From the NCBI GenBank assembly GCA_940671915.1, contig CALNVZ010002974.1, positions 19,199,214-19,263,213 on the forward strand: a stretch of 64,000 bases of DNA, in the 5' to 3' direction. The stretch is from Paracentrotus lividus (taxonomy: Eukaryota; Echinodermata; Echinoidea; Camarodonta; Echinidae). The notes beneath the pieces were generated by a model, which made no database searches, was not told the origin of the DNA, and saw only the letters and a list, made by a program, of their open reading frames with translations. The position numbers and the translations under genes were made by a program. Below are positions 12,841 through 24,198 of the stretch, one piece after another (the stretch's first letter is position 1; each line of letters opens with the position of its first letter).

Positions 12841-13203
12841 CATTTCATAATTTATTAGAATAAGAAAACACAGAAAGAGAAAAAGTAAACTGACAAGAAC
12901 AAGGCACGTGTAATTAAAAAATTAAATAAAAAAATTAAATCACCATCTATCTTTCCTACAATCAAATTATTTTGAGTATCGACCTAAATTGGTTGTTTTT
13001 AATCGAATTAATTAATAGGCCTAACGTAAATACCCCTTTTCTTTCATACAGTAGAACAACTTTCTTATTCTTTTGGTACACTTAAGGAAAGAAATTATCA
13101 ATGCCTATATATCCCCGCATTGACAAAAACATCAAGGAAATATATAAGCAAAAAGTTCTTTCCTTTCTTCTGCATTGAATTAATTCAAACAGCTTTCGTT
13201 ACT

Positions 13204-13257
13204 AATGACACCATTGTTTTGATATATGATCCGCGTGCCGACCAGAATCAAAACAAT
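13204..13257. repeat. Conserved palindromic box, copy 2
   Basis: ATTGTTTTGAT at 13213-13223 is mirrored at 13247-13257. Between them are ATCCGCGTGCC and CCAGA, the core shared with copy 1. Confidence 0.55.
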
Positions 13258-13440
13258 TAGGTCATTGACAGGCCAACTGTGTGGCGGCATATATCTTTAT
13301 GAGACGGATGGTGGGAATCTAAGATATCTGGTTTATATCAAATAGGAACTCCTGCAACATACTAATAATTGTCGATGCACATTTATAGACCCAAGTTATT
13401 AGTGAACATGCGTAATGCATATGCATGACAATATTTCAAA

Positions 13441-13482
13441 GTCCTGAATTATATGTTTTGGATTCACCATATAATTCAGGAC
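13441..13482. repeat. Perfect 15-bp hairpin
   Basis: GTCCTGAATTATATG at 13441-13455 pairs perfectly with 13468-13482, leaving a 12-base loop. It lies within the 5.7-kb element. Confidence 0.7.
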
Positions 13483-13794
13483 TCTGAATAATTGTATATG
13501 CAAAATTTTGTTTGTTTTGCAGTTTTAAAAAAATGTTCACTTACGCTTGTATTTATAATACATGAAACAGTACCCAAATATATATTTTGGCTATTTCGCC
13601 CCGCCAAGTGGTATACTTACCAGGATAATGAAATAACCTACCTGGTTTGCTCGATCGTCTACCCGATCGTCTTGGTAGGCTTGTAAATCTTACACAGGCA
13701 GACTTGTCCAATGGCTGGATGGTACGTTTGTATTCACTTACCTTCTCGGGTTATACATGTAGTTTCTTTAAATATTAATTTGTTTTAATTAATG

Positions 13795-14200
13795 ATGGAC
13801 GATGTTGATAAGTGGCATTTAATTGATAAAATTAATAATGAATAAAACGATTATGATGATGTTGTTGTTTGATGATAATAATCTGTTAACATTTGTATGG
13901 AAGCCGTGCGTGATATTAAGCCTAACAATAAAATTGATATTGCTAAATAAATGAAGACTTTGATAAAAATTATGATGATGAAGTGATAAAAAAAAATTAA
14001 ATATAATAATGATAATAGACGATTGTTGATTATTGATGTTAACATATATGAATATATGCCGTGTATAAGACGATAAATCTTGATATTGGTAATGAGACGA
14101 CGATGATGATGGGAAATGATAATGACGATTGTTCGATAATCTTGATTATAATGTTAATGATGCGTGGTAAGACGCTGAAACTTAAAATTTATAATTACAA
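13795..14200. repeat. GAT-rich degenerate microsatellite
   Basis: The stretch is built of GATGATG, AATAATGATAAT and GACGATGATGATG runs with no stable period. The small frames on either strand across it are low-complexity. Confidence 0.7.
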
Positions 14201-14669
14201 TGACGACGAAGATGAAGAAATAAAGCAAAGTTGCCAATAAAAGTCTATGAAATACAGCAAGCGTCGTTTCCTGAGATCGTCGTCCAAGGCATGAAAAGGA
14301 GAAAACAACAGGTACTCTCACGGCATTGTAATTCATCATTTCACTCACAATATCATCACTTCATGGACGCATTTCATCATCATGATTTAATAAGCGGTTT
14401 ATGTTTATCATTGCTTGTTTGAATTGTAAAATCATCAACTCATCATATCTGTTAATGAAAAAAAAAAACACAACAAAAAACGACAGCTCGGTCGATGGAT
14501 TTTTTTTTCTTCAATATTTATATCCGAACTTAAATAGTGAAAGGCCGAACTCACAAGCTTATGCTTTCAATTACTATCATGTAATTATTATGTAATCATA
14601 TCATTGATTTACGTTTGTACTACGTTTTTTCTGTTTTATAAATAAAATTGAACTTGAAATTGAACTACT

Positions 14670-14727
14670 CCCTTTCTCCCCCACCCCCTTCTCTCTCTCT
14701 CTCTCCCTATCTCTCTCTCTCTCTGTA
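14670..14727. repeat. CT microsatellite
   Basis: Pyrimidine tract with two (CT)n runs inside the 5.7-kb element. Confidence 0.85.
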
Positions 14728-14931
14728 GCACTCTTTCTCATCTCATGGACGTTCTTTTTACGTCCGTGAGAGAAGATAAAACTATAGGAGAATGAAAGAG
14801 AAAAAGAAATATATGGAGAGAACGCACTCGGTCTGGCAAAGATAAAAAGGGGCCAGGAATCGAACGAGGACCTTTTTTTTTCCACCTTACCAAGTAAAGT
14901 TTTAGGGGAAAGGACACATTTTAATTATCTG

Positions 14932-15102
14932 GTCTTTGGTTTTTGGAAATAGTCGCACGATCTTCCCGCTTCGATTATCAAATCCATCTTGCTATGATAC
15001 ACATAGTTCTGTCGTCTTGCTTTGGTTATAGCATGGATTTGGTTATAGGAAATAAGACGCACGTTCTTCCCTCTTCGATTATCAAATCCATCTTGCTATG
15101 AT
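14932..15102. repeat. 104-bp tandem duplication
   Basis: CTTCGATTATCAAATCCATC followed by TTGCTATGAT occurs at 14969 and again at 15073, a period of 104 bases. The similarity extends to the left of both (TTTGG..., GAAATA, CGCACG, TCTTCCC) with a few changes, so this is a local duplication rather than two transposon copies. Confidence 0.75.
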
Positions 15103-15349
15103 CAATATCCCGAGAATTTCATAAGTTATCCAATAATTTCCTTTTCAAAATTTTCAATATTCTCAAGACATTTGAACACGGCGCGTGACCCAGTTCTGCG
15201 TTTTTATTTTGCGTGCGCGCTGAATTTTCAGTGTTTCTGAGCTTCATGCATGCATGCAGTTCTCGGTTCCGCGCTCGCACAGACTCGGCGCACGCGTTTG
15301 TGATTATGTGGAAATTAGAAATCGCGGTGCTTCGGTCGCGGTTGCATTG

Positions 15350-15511
15350 CAAACCAAATGACGGTCTCATTTGACACACCAAGTGACGCAAATTGGTAAA
15401 GTGACTTACTGAGACGCACATACGAGTCAGTATTATGACGGACTTTTGACGTCCATGACGGTACTGTGAGTCACTGATTATGGGGACTTTGACGCAACTT
15501 TGACGGACTAC
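15350..15511. repeat. Right subterminal repeat zone of the 5.7-kb element
   Basis: The words TTTGACACACC, AGTGACGCA, AGTGACTTAC, GAGACGCAC and several GACGGAC or GACGCAAC copies mirror the left zone. A CpG-rich block (15180-15340) lies inward of it, again as on the left. Confidence 0.6.
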
Positions 15512-15552
15512 TCCCGGGGGTCAAGACGTGAGTCTTACAAATGACAGCTGCA
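15512..15552 (-). repeat. Right 41-bp terminal inverted repeat
   Basis: It is the exact inverted partner of 9875-9915. Outside it are TAA and then unrelated intron sequence. Confidence 0.85.
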
Positions 15553-15555
15553 TAA

Positions 15556-18500
15556 TGGGGCAGTGTTTGACTACCCTGTAGACACCATTTGATAAGATTT
15601 GCGAAATAAATTCCCACTTCTGTGTTCACTGGTCAATGATGTAAAACAAAGTATTACAGCGCACCTCGTCATGTGCCTGTCATAATTCTATATACACCAG
15701 GGTAAAGGGAGTCAGCTGTAAATAAAATGCCTTATAGTTATAAGCAGTGACAAAGATTTGGTATAATTTCAAAGAGTATAAATCACCAACAACAACAGAC
15801 CTTTTATTTCTTTCCTCTTCCATGTTTACTGTGGTTAACAAGTCTATATGAACAAAGATGATTTTTATCTTTCAGAGAAATGGAGCTCATTGATCATCTC
15901 CAAAAAATACAAACTTTGCAATCATAAAACTTTCAGAACATTTTGTCAAGACTTGTATAACTTGCATGCAGCAATTGAAAGAAATACAAGAGCAAATGCA
16001 AAGCCTACATTCAAGAAAATAGCTGTGACAATCACAACACATGGTTTCTTTGAAAGAAATCTACCAATCAATCATTATAAAATAGTGATTTGTACAATAA
16101 ATACCAAAATGAAATTGTAGTGACATGTCATGAAAACAATCTTACCTCAATAAATCAAGTTTGATAAATCTTCTTGAAATGTTAAAGTACTCTTTTATGT
16201 TACACATTCTAAAACAAACAATTCTTTACTATCAAGGATTATCAAAGTCTATCAAAATTGTACAAAATGTATGTGAATTGGACACAACTGGGGCAACAGA
16301 CTGTAGACAATTTGGATGTCTTCAGTTGTTGAGGGACGACACCTTTGTCACCCTCTGTCAAATTGAGAGACAAAATGGGGAGTGACAGCCAGCTCCTCAT
16401 GAGACATGTGGAAATGATTTACAGGTTTGTCATCATTGATTGGTTGTCATGCAAGTGTATCATAGTTTTGTCAGGTTCATGATCATAGGATATAATGTCT
16501 CTCTTATCACCTCAAAGAATATAAAAAAAGATAAAATATATTCAAAAGTTGTACGTATTCTTTTATTTTTCACATTCATAATAGGAAAAGAGCTAAATGG
16601 GATTCCTTGTGAGAATTTTAATGTGGAAATCCAACTTTTTCCTTAAAAAGGGAGCTTTAATATTTAAAATAAAATCAGTGCAACAATCATGTCCCACTCA
16701 CAGAAAAAACAAACAAAGAGGCAACCTTAAATGATGCTTTTAAAACCTAAATTATCTAATTATACAGTTATTTTATTTAGTTTTTTTTTATTTATTTACA
16801 GAAAGGGATTATCTTCTGATGAGAAAGTACTGCATGGTTGAGAGTTAGAAATCTTCTCTCTAGTAAATAGGGGGGGGGGGTTAATTAATAATACCCCTTC
16901 ACTAAGGTTAACTTAAGAACAGGAGAAGAAGGGATTGGGTGCAGAATCATCAGTAGCTGATGTGTCATCTTCCCTGACGTGAAGGATATACTCAAAAAGA
17001 TTCATGCATGACAACAAAACCACTCTTAATTATTCCAGAAATAAAAACCCCTGTACGTATGCACATACTATTTTGATTTTGCCCAATTCTATATTCCCTT
17101 GATATCATATTCACAAGTAATATGATGATTAGACCATGTATGGTTCCCTCTGCTTATATCATAACCATTGATGCCTTTGCCTAAGATGTTTAGAGATCAT
17201 TGGAAGTGCAGATTAACACATTGACTACCGAGTATGTTATTTCAGATAGGCTAAATACAGAAAGCAACCAGCTCTCATTGGTTAAGGAAAAATTAACTGT
17301 CTCAAAGGGAAAATGCCTTGAAGCATAAAGTACCATCAAGATACAAATTTCCATCACCCTCAAAAAAAAGAAGAAAAAAAAATTAAAGTAAATCTTTAAA
17401 GACACAGAGTGTGCAGTATCAATGTATTTCTACGCTGTCCCATCATTGGTAGGCTTGGAGGTTTCCGTGTTGCCCGGTCAAGATCCGCTGGGTGATCTCT
17501 GTATAAATATAGCATGCTCCAACTCGTGCAACGAATCATGGTGTGCCCAAACGCTTTTTAAAACAACATCAGTGAAAAGGAAATCTTCTCTGTACAACTT
17601 CATGATTCACTGCCTTTAAATTACTTGGATTGAGCTTTTTAGTTTTAGTGCACCCATAATATTTTGACCTGGGGAGCTTGGGGGTTTTAGCTTTGACTCA
17701 TCCCACCCTGAACTTGAGGCCCGTCTCATAGGACCTAGTCTTCTCATGGGACCTAGTCTAGTTAAACATCCATGACAATGATAACCATCGCATCCCTCAA
17801 GATAATTATACTTAGGCTTGCATTTTTTCCAGAGGTATCGTGTTCAACTTTGTGGCATATGTAGCAAGATATAGAATTATATATTTTTTTTAAAAAGAAA
17901 AAAAGAATGGATGCTCTAGTTCTGCTGAAAGCTCCGATTTGATCTGTAAAGCTCTCAGTCTTTCTGTATGTCTGTCTTTCTGTCTGTTCCTCTGGACCCA
18001 TATGACAACAAACAATTTGTTTCTCTGATAAATCCAGTAATTATCCTACTTCATTTGTATAGCTATGTGATGACGTAATGAGAATTGGTTAACATAGTTT
18101 CCAAATTTTAAACTATGAACGACTAAACAATGAATCACTTTTCCCCAAGAAGAACACTGATTGAGTAATCTCCATTGTTTTGTGACACCGTTGTGTGACA
18201 CCATTATTTAACAAATCAGGAGTCAATATTCTTTGTCTGGCTTCTTAATTGTCATTCAAGGTGACATCACTAATTCATATTTCTTGTTTCAAACATGGCA
18301 GAACAAAAATGTAGAATAATGAAAATTGTGTTGTATGATATCACTAAAATCTGTTCTCACAACATAAATTGAAGTTTTGCTTTAATGATTGAATTTATTA
18401 TTGCTAGGCTTCACGGATAAAAATACTGGTCTATGGGATGGGAAAATTAATTGTCCACGAAAAATTTTAAAGATTATACATTACAACCTCCCATTTAATA

Positions 18501-19930
18501 TTTTGAGTGAAATAAATGAAATACTAGAAAGCACCTTCTGTCTATAATATTGGCCATACCTTCTCTAATTAGTCCAATTATGTCTTTGTCTATTTTGGGC
18601 AGTATTAACAGTCTCCTTCCTTAAGTGGGGGAACCTGTACAAAACAATCTTGAAGCACTTCCGTCTTTGAATTAATTGAAGTTGGACATAAAGCACATGT
18701 CCTAAAACAGTCGAGTTCCAACAACACATCAGTTTTCTTTAAGCCACATTATTGAGACCAAAAACAGATGCTACACTTTTGGCATTTGAGGCAATAATAA
18801 AGTTTAAACTTTTCATAATGTTCATATCCATTTACTGAATTCTTAAAGTATTTCTGAGCTGACCAGGTAAAGATCATGTTAGTATGCTGATTTTAGATAA
18901 TATGAAATGTTTTGATTTCCAGTCATTTCAGAGTTTCATCTATTAGTCATCACTTAGAATTGTATGATTAAACTAATAATGATTAGATTTGTCCCCTATA
19001 CAAGTTTCTTAAATGAGATATAATGCAATAAATCCATGTGATGTTTAATTACAAGGAGAGGTAAAATGATGAATTGTTATTGAAAAGAAAATCCATCTTC
19101 CTTCAAGATAGCATGTGGAATAGCCCCACCTGTAGTCAGATATTAGACATGCTAGTTTCTTTGCCTGAGTGCAAGAAACCAACCCAGTGCAAGACATACA
19201 AGGTACCTATCGCTCCATCGCATTCAATCTTTAGGATTCATCGCCACAAGAATTAAATTGAGTGAGATCAGATTACAAAGACTTAAAATGTTCTCCAGTG
19301 CAAAACTAAACTGATCTGACATTTTAAGGGTTCTGTACGAAACGATTATTACCTAAAATAGTAAAGTACAAATATATCTTCATCATCTCTGACTTCAGTT
19401 TCAGAAGGGCTTCGTAAGGCAGTAATCTAAAGATCACCTCTTTATGCTGATACTAATTCCATCCCTTTGAAAACAAAAAACAACAAATTCCTGACCCTCT
19501 CTCTCTTCTTCTTCTTCTTCTTCTTCTTCTCTAAAACTTTTATACATCATTATCTCTCAAGTTTCAACGGAAGCTGAGCAATCTCATAAAATTTACCTTT
19601 AAAGATGCAAGTAAATTTTTTTCAGGTAAGTGAAATTTCTGCTCTTATTGTACAAATGTCAGAGCCAAAAATGTCATAGATGGCCAAACTAACCTGACAA
19701 AGGTATTCCACTATTGACAGGGGGAAAATACTTAGAATTAAATGAAGGAAAGCTATAAATCTGTGTTCTAATGCTTCTTAGAACTTGAAATGTTCAAATA
19801 TTCTTCTTCAAAAAAAAAAAAAATCATTGCTCATGTAAAGAAAAAAATGTATAGCAAAAATACATGAAGAATCATAATCAGGATAAGGATTAAAACTAGG
19901 ATTAAGATAGGGATCAGGATTAAATCTTAC
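15556..19930. other. Intron, 4.4 kb, no gene seen
   Basis: This is the 5' part of the intron between exons d and e. It has a G run at 16869-16880, a (TTC)n tract at 19502-19531 and the repeated phrase CATGGGACC/CATAGGACC at 17727 and 17746. The frame at 15848-16120 is 90 codons but matches nothing I know, and has neither splice sites nor promoter signals. No exons or RNA genes were seen. Confidence 0.6.
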
Positions 19931-20065
19931 CTCATCAAGGCACTGGTCATATGTATCTCTCTGGTTTTCATTCTCCAGCACAAGGGCAGAATTCTCTGTC
20001 TCTAGCTGTCGTAATCTTTCCAAGAGAACAGACTTCTCTCTTACAACCTCCTCCTTACTTACAAC
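19931..20065 (-). CDS. NCKAP5: NCKAP5-like exon d (signature coiled coil)
   Basis: This 135-nt exon encodes 45 residues, phase 0 at both ends: VVSKEEVVREKSVL, LERLRQLETENSALVLENEN, QRDTYDQCLDE. The acceptor is TTTCTTTGACTTCAG and the donor GAG|GTAAGA on the minus strand. The segment LERL(R/K)xLE(T/A)ENSALxLENENQRxxYxxCLDE is the block I recognise from vertebrate NCKAP5 and NCKAP5L, where it continues directly into VANQVVQALL; here that continuation is on the next exon at 3181-3219. It sits 8.3 kb downstream of exon c and 16.7 kb upstream of exon e. The apparent ATG within the reading frame upstream of the Glu-Arg-Leu run on some frames is not a start; the exon is internal. Confidence 0.92.
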
Positions 20066-20513
20066 CTGAAGTCAAAGAAAAAAGATGTTATTGCATTAAA
20101 AATTACTCTTTTTGGATAACATTTGTGAATTAGATGAAAATACAAAAATGAATACAAGTATATTGGGACATTCCTATCAAAGCTCAGAAAAAGAATTTGA
20201 CAAATGTTTAAAGGTAATAAGATATCTCATTTCCTTCTGACCGACCCTTTTTCTATCCTTTCTGCTCTTTCTTACTCTTACCATCTTCCTTCATCTCTCC
20301 ATCTTTCTTTCTCCCCCCCCCTCCTCTCTCTCTTGTCTCCTCTCTCTCTCTCTCTTTTTTTTTCTTTCTCTCTTCTCACACTTCGTTTCTGGTTTGTTTT
20401 TGCTTTTGATTTTTTTTTTTTTGTTACTCATTCTCTCCTTCTCTCTATCTGGTTTCTCTCTTTCATTTCTGTCCATCTTTCTCCTTCCCTCTCTCATTTG
20501 ATCACAAACAATA
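20066..20513. repeat. Intron with 240-bp pyrimidine tract
   Basis: From about 20260 to 20500 the plus strand is almost all C and T (CTCTCTCT and CTTTCT units and T runs). The serine/leucine-rich frame on plus (20204-20566) and the Lys/Glu/Arg-rich one on minus (20291-20689) are translations of this tract. Confidence 0.85.
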
Positions 20514-20699
20514 TACTGTATAAGCCAATATTTTCGCGTACAGATATTTTCGCGATTTTGGACTAATTGGGGAAATTCGCAAGAGCAAAATTTCGCGATT
20601 TTGGTGATGACTTCATTACTATAAATAGCCTTGTACTGAAGAGGAAATTTTCGCGATGACCGACTCGCGAAATTCGCGAAAATAACCACTTATACAGTA
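20514..20699. mobile_element. Family D MITE, copy 1 (CTGTATAAG ends)
   Basis: TACTGTATAAG at 20514-20524 is matched by its complement at 20689-20699, giving TA target repeats around CTGTATAAG, as for Tc1/mariner-type MITEs. The interior repeats TTTCGCGA four or more times. An inverted relative is at 32511-32688. Confidence 0.75.
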
Positions 20700-21300
20700 C
20701 TTGACTCCACGTGATCAGAAATCATGCATAATTGCAAACAATTTACCGACTGATTGATATTTTTCATGTTATATCCTTTATAATTCTCCTCCTTAGTTCC
20801 TCTATCCTCCCCATCCAACGAAACGGCTGAAACCTGCACACAGCAGCCCGGCAGAACAAAAAGCGTCTCCCTTCTTATCATGCTGAAATCCATTCAGACA
20901 ACTAAACTAGGAACTATCAAACCATCGACTATATACACCCTAACTATATAAGATACTGATTACCATCTGAATAGGAGTTCGTGACGGACCTGGGTTTAAT
21001 AAATCTTCATCCACGATCAACACCCCCCCCCCCCCCCCCCCATCTATAAAAAGAAATCTAAGGAGAAGTGAGGAAGGCTTCCGCTGTGACAGTTACGACT
21101 GGCTATCAACGTCACTGCAAGTTTGCTGATTCGTCCAGCATGTACAATGCAACTTGGGTATAGGGTCAGATCGTTACGGTTCGAAATCCCTGGCTATATG
21201 ATCCCCTCTGCTTTCGAAACGTTTCCTTCCTGGCAGTTGTAAGGTCAGGATCTTACGTTCAAAGTGTTACTCGTAAGATGGATAGATGGATAGATCATAT
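20700..21300. other. Intron, no gene seen
   Basis: It holds a C run at 21022-21040. The phrase GGTTCGAAATCC at 21178 resembles a tRNA B box but no cloverleaf surrounds it. Confidence 0.55.
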
Positions 21301-21710
21301 GATGCGTTCAGGGTTGAATTTTAGATTTAAACAGGAACATGAATCCTGGTTCAAAACGCAATTATGAAACACAGATATAAAAGAAACAAAGGTTGCGTTT
21401 ATTGTTCCACTTTCAGGTCGTAAATATAAAGATCTTTCAGATCTCCGTTCTGAGGAACATTTAAACGCCAAGAAAGGTCCGTTTTTTAAAGACAATCAGC
21501 TTCAAATTTATAACCATCATGACCTCGAGCATTGCGAATGCAGTGACGGGAGCAGGGAATTAAGACAATCCACATAGAGTTTATAACAGCATTAAATTAA
21601 TACCATAAATGGTGCACATCTGATCATGATTGTGTTCTGTGTTTTGTATTTGTGTTTTGTTTCATGAAACATGTTCCTGTTTAAATTTTGTTTTCAGCCA
21701 TGAATGCATC
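21301..21710. mobile_element. Family A MITE, copy 2 (diverged)
   Basis: The ends match family A in the TTTAAAC...GGAACATGAATCCTGGTTCAAAAC stretch and its complement near 21660-21700; the middle keeps AGATCTCCGTTCTGAGGA at 21442, equal to AGATCTCCATTCGGAGGA of copy 1. It is in the same orientation as copy 1 and clearly older. The frame 21295-21495 on minus is the repeat. Confidence 0.7.
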
Positions 21711-23621
21711 CTTAGATGCATCAACAGTCTTTCAAGTCTTAACTAACACTTTAACGACATCCATCAAGTCAAGAACACACTGTACACGTGGTGACTACAA
21801 ATGATTAGTCAGTCACACTTTTAATTTTTTTTTTAATATCAAAACAAATCTGGTAGGCAAATCAATTCCTTCCCCTAGGAACCTTTTCCTTCCTTCAGAT
21901 GGAGTGCACAGCTGCAGTGTGAGCTCATTTATTCTTTCCTCTGAAGTTACAGAACAATCAAAATAAGCATGAATTGACAGTAAACTCTAAATATAAGCCT
22001 TTTCTTGGATATATCATTCATAGGATCTGAATTTCATCAATACAATTGAAGATTTGTATGCCCGTCTCATAGGACCATGTTTATGTATGAACATTTCAAA
22101 CCCATTACCCTAGCGACCACAACCTTTTTCTAGTGACCACAACCTTTTTGCATAAACAAATTATTGTTCTAAATGCAGATTGTTTATATGTGTTGTTGCT
22201 ATGTCTGGCAACATTTGATCAATTGATTTAATATTTTAGTGAAATATTTTTATATTCCTCCCTGAAATGAATAAAAGACAAAGGGACTTGTTTATTTTGT
22301 TAAAATTCTTGAAGCTCAGAAAGTTGACATTGATGTCAAAGTCAGATCTTGAAAGTGCTCTTGATATATATACTAATAAAAAATTGTTAGGAACAAGGAA
22401 TTAACATTGGCTAAAGTCCATGACACTAGATTCAACCTATGACTTAACAATTTTTTATTTCTTTCAAAGTTTAAGGATTTTCCTTTAAAAAAAATTGTGA
22501 TAGAACCCGACAAGTATACTCCCTGGGGTGGGGTCCTAAACCAGGTACACATTATGCCCATGGAAACTCCTCCTTTTCCTTCTCTCATTTTCGTGAACTA
22601 GAAAAAAAAAGTTAAAATTTGGCCCCTTTTTACATGATTTAATCAAAACCAGCTAGTCTGAAATCCTGCACCAGCTAAGCCTAATATTGAACTAGTTTTT
22701 TTTTCTGCCTGATCAACAGTGGAATAGAGATTTCCTGGTGTTAAAACAAGCTTAATTCCTGAATGTGAGTCATTTCTAAATTAATGTGGAGATTGCAAAA
22801 GTATAAAAGAGTATTTTGTCCCCTATGCTGTCCTTGTGATATTATGTCAATATTTCTGCACTTGAAAGCCAGGGGCAATTTAGATACTGATCTTGCATTA
22901 ATGCATCAGTTGCGCAGTCCCTCATTTAGTTTCATACATGTGTGTCGACATCACAACATCACCACGGTACAGTCATAGATATCAAAACTTTTCCTCTCTG
23001 TATCTTACCATCTCTTGCGATTCTCACTTTCCCCTTTCATTTCTCTCCCCCTAATTATACTGAAGATTTTAGTTACAAAGGAAATACAGCCCCATGCATT
23101 ATGACTAATTGTCATAAAATAATTGAAACTTGATCCCGTCACTGTCATAATTATAATTTCTAAGATACCCCCAGCTTTTGTTGGGCCTTTTTTTATTAGG
23201 AATTTGACTCAAATGTGTGCTGCACAAAGCTTTCGCAACCTAGTTCTGCTCTGTATACAATAATATAAATAAACTATTTTGGGGAGTATGATTAGAATAC
23301 TCTTTGATAAATTATTATTATTATTTAATTAAAATATATAATCTATGGTGAAAAGATGTAAGTAGCATTACACTCTGTGTTTTGTATTATCTGCCCTTAA
23401 CCCATTGAATACTGTGAAAATTTCACAAAGCTGATTGAATCTTCGTTGTCAAGCATGGTTGCCATGAAAAATAAGTTGGAAAAAAGTAAGAACAATGAAA
23501 GAGAAAATGGGGAAAAGATAACAGCATCTGAAGGAGAAAAGAGCCATAATGATGATGATAATGATAAAATGTGAAAGACACAAGTAAAGGAAAGTGATTA
23601 AAAGGAAACAAAGGTTGCAGT
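21711..23621. other. Intron, 1.9 kb, no gene seen
   Basis: AT-rich intron. CCCGTCTCATAGGACC at 22060 repeats a phrase found at 17721. A short direct duplication of TAGCGACCACAACCTTTTT lies at 22110-22150. Around 23398 is TTAACCCATTGAATACTG, one of four related phrases in the window. Confidence 0.55.
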
Positions 23622-24198
23622 AGGCTGAGTTCACATAGAGCTATACGTCTCTGGTATATGACTCGTTTTTGCGAGGGCTCGCGAATAGCTTAAATCGAGC
23701 ATGCCACATTCCTGTGTCAAGCAATACGATTTCAAAATAGCGGTTCACATCGGAGGGCACTACCCCAAAAATGTTGTATAGCTGCGTTTCGTATAGTATA
23801 CAGGAATCGCGCATGTTTGATTTTTTTCTGCGTATATCGTCCTTTATCTCCAATTCGTGTGTACAAATATTCTGGGGAGCATTTCATCAAAGGACTTGTC
23901 AGACAATTTATCCGACAAATTTGCTCTCAGCCAATCAGATGCAAGAATTTCAGTAGCTTATAACAGTTTGTCGGATAAAACATCTGACGAGTCCTTTCAT
24001 GAAACGCCCCCCTGAACTTCCCCATCATTTATTAACTAGTTTTCTCGTGACATGAGCCCCCTCAACCTCAGCTCATAGGAGAAAAGCCAAATTTTCTTCA
24101 TCTGAAATGTCCATATCATGGGCGAAAGGTACGAAATAGGCCGCTATACCCGTATAGCGTATACCGAATACCGTATATTTCTATGTGAACCCAGCCTT
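23622..24198. mobile_element. 577-bp TIR element with a nested MITE
   Basis: AGGCTGAGTTCACATAGAG at the left is mirrored by CTATGTGAACCCAGCCT at the right (24181-24197), followed inward on both sides by CTATAC/GTATAG phrases. The 142-bp family C element sits in the middle, so this unit was present first. No transposase. Confidence 0.7.
23872..24013. mobile_element. Family C MITE, copy 1 (142 bp)
   Basis: GGGGAGCATTTCATCAAAGG on the left is mirrored by CCTTTCATGAAACGCCCCCC on the right, with TTGTCGGATAAA and its complement inside. The central part holds CAGCCAATCAGATGCAAG. A copy in opposite orientation is at 56750-56891. Confidence 0.85.

Larger units (their letters stand above)
9875..15552. 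mobile_element. Large TIR element, 5.7 kb, no transposase seen
   Basis: Perfect 41-bp inverted repeats bound this element: 9875-9915, starting TGCAGCTGTCATTTGTAAGA, and 15512-15552 as its complement. TAA lies immediately outside at 9872-9874 and 15553-15555, the target type of PIF/Harbinger transposons. Inside each end is a zone with repeated AGTGAC, GACGCA and GTGACACACCA phrases, then a CpG-rich block, then a TGCATGCATG run centred about 300 bases from each tip (10180 and 15252). The interior is rich in palindromes and GAT/GA microsatellites. No frame longer than about 120 codons occurs and none looks like a transposase or Myb-like partner, so it is probably non-autonomous. Two unrelated single-ended repeats facing each other is the main alternative, but the matching TAA flanks and mirrored zones argue for one element. 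Confidence 0.72.

Noticed and set aside
15848-16120. Plus-strand 90-codon frame
   Set aside because: Lysine/asparagine-rich as expected for AT-rich noncoding DNA; no family match, no promoter or splice context.
19613-19635. TTTTTTTTCAG|GTAAGTG on the plus strand, a perfect fused acceptor/donor
   Set aside because: It is on the strand opposite to the only gene found. It also shows that such motifs arise by chance, which lowers confidence in the 57.6-kb site.
20204-20689. Long frames on both strands (120 and 132 codons)
   Set aside because: They are translations of the pyrimidine tract and the family D element.
21178-21190. tRNA B-box-like GGTTCGAAATCC
   Set aside because: No A box at the right distance and no cloverleaf.
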